Shown here: one piece after another, positions 63,849 to 64,000 of the stretch
Layout: every line of letters begins with the position of its first letter
Position numbering within the stretch: the first letter of the stretch is position 1
DNA from: Nostoc piscinale CENA21
GTDB taxonomy: Bacteria; Cyanobacteriota; Cyanobacteriia; Cyanobacteriales; Nostocaceae
Assembly (NCBI RefSeq): GCF_001298445.1
Contig: NZ_CP012036.1
Span: 5,301,690-5,365,689 of the forward strand
DNA: 64,000 nt
Reading direction: 5' to 3'
Position numbers and translations under genes: made by a program
Notes under the pieces: model-generated
What the model saw: the letters and a program-made list of their open reading frames with translations, nothing else
What the model was told of the DNA's origin: nothing
Database searches by the model: none

Positions 63849-64000
63849 GACTTATCAGGTTACTAAAAATAAAGTGAATAATTTTCGGTCTTTTTAGATG
63901 CAATTTACTGATACAGCATGAAGAGCAATCATAAATTCTAGGTTAGCTCTGTCTCAATATATAGCTTTTCTAGAGCAGCACTAATCTATCAAAAGGTTAA

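Overview
The window comes from a filamentous cyanobacterium, most likely of the Nostocales (Nostoc/Anabaena type). The evidence is photosynthesis genes of cyanobacterial form (psbA, psbO, psbEFLJ, psaI, ndhCKJ, ycf48, rubA), very many HIP1 octamers (gcgatcgc), several families of short tandemly repeated repetitive (STRR) sequences between genes, and signal-transduction proteins typical of large Nostocales genomes (GAF/PAS kinases, a STAND-WD40 protein, TPR and HEAT proteins). This is a chromosomal segment. Housekeeping genes alternate with small accessory islets.

Layout. 1-6448 (minus): a light-signalling operon of a biliverdin-type phytochrome kinase, its single-domain response regulator and a very large REC/GAF/PAS hybrid kinase cut by the window edge. 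6.6-11 kb: a frameshifted DUF3370 gene, an M48 peptidase bracketed by inverted repeats, murA and tRNA-Leu(CAG). 11.1-15.5 kb: a TrmH-type methyltransferase, then an accessory stretch with a Phd/PIN toxin-antitoxin pair, a 63-bp minisatellite and a DUF262/DUF1524 (GmrSD-like) gene. 15.5-28 kb: a photosynthesis block with ndhCKJ, rubA-ycf48-psbEFLJ, psaI, a 1198-aa acidic repeat protein, a PilP-like lipoprotein, sigF and psbO.

28.4-35.2 kb: a small conserved gene, then a P-loop ATPase and a STAND NTPase with 14 WD40 repeats, split by a frameshift. 36-41 kb: ftsQ, ftsZ, gshB and a glutaredoxin. 41-47.5 kb: a PEP-CTERM exported protein, a 2OG-Fe(II) oxygenase, hflX and cofG. 47.7-51.2 kb: psbA, then an isolated dndE with a phosphorothioation-associated methyltransferase. 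51.5-64 kb: an AmpG-like permease, small membrane proteins, a GNAT enzyme, HEAT, cupin, HD, TPR, rubrerythrin and SDR genes, and an RND/HlyD adaptor.

Working together: the ndh, psb and psa genes build and repair the photosynthetic electron transport chain (RubA and Ycf48 assist photosystem II assembly, PsbO stabilises the Mn cluster, D1 is the core). FtsQ and FtsZ belong to the divisome, and MurA and AmpG to peptidoglycan synthesis and recycling. The most notable pattern is five single-base excesses in A/T homopolymers of 7-9 nt, in four unrelated genes. Each breaks an otherwise perfectly continuous reading frame. Homopolymer miscounting in the assembly is the simplest explanation; transcriptional slippage or phase variation is the alternative. 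The best candidates for a poorly described system are the ATPase plus STAND-WD40 pair (28.7-35.2 kb), the orphan dndE/methyltransferase pair, and the toxin-antitoxin/minisatellite/DUF262 islet.
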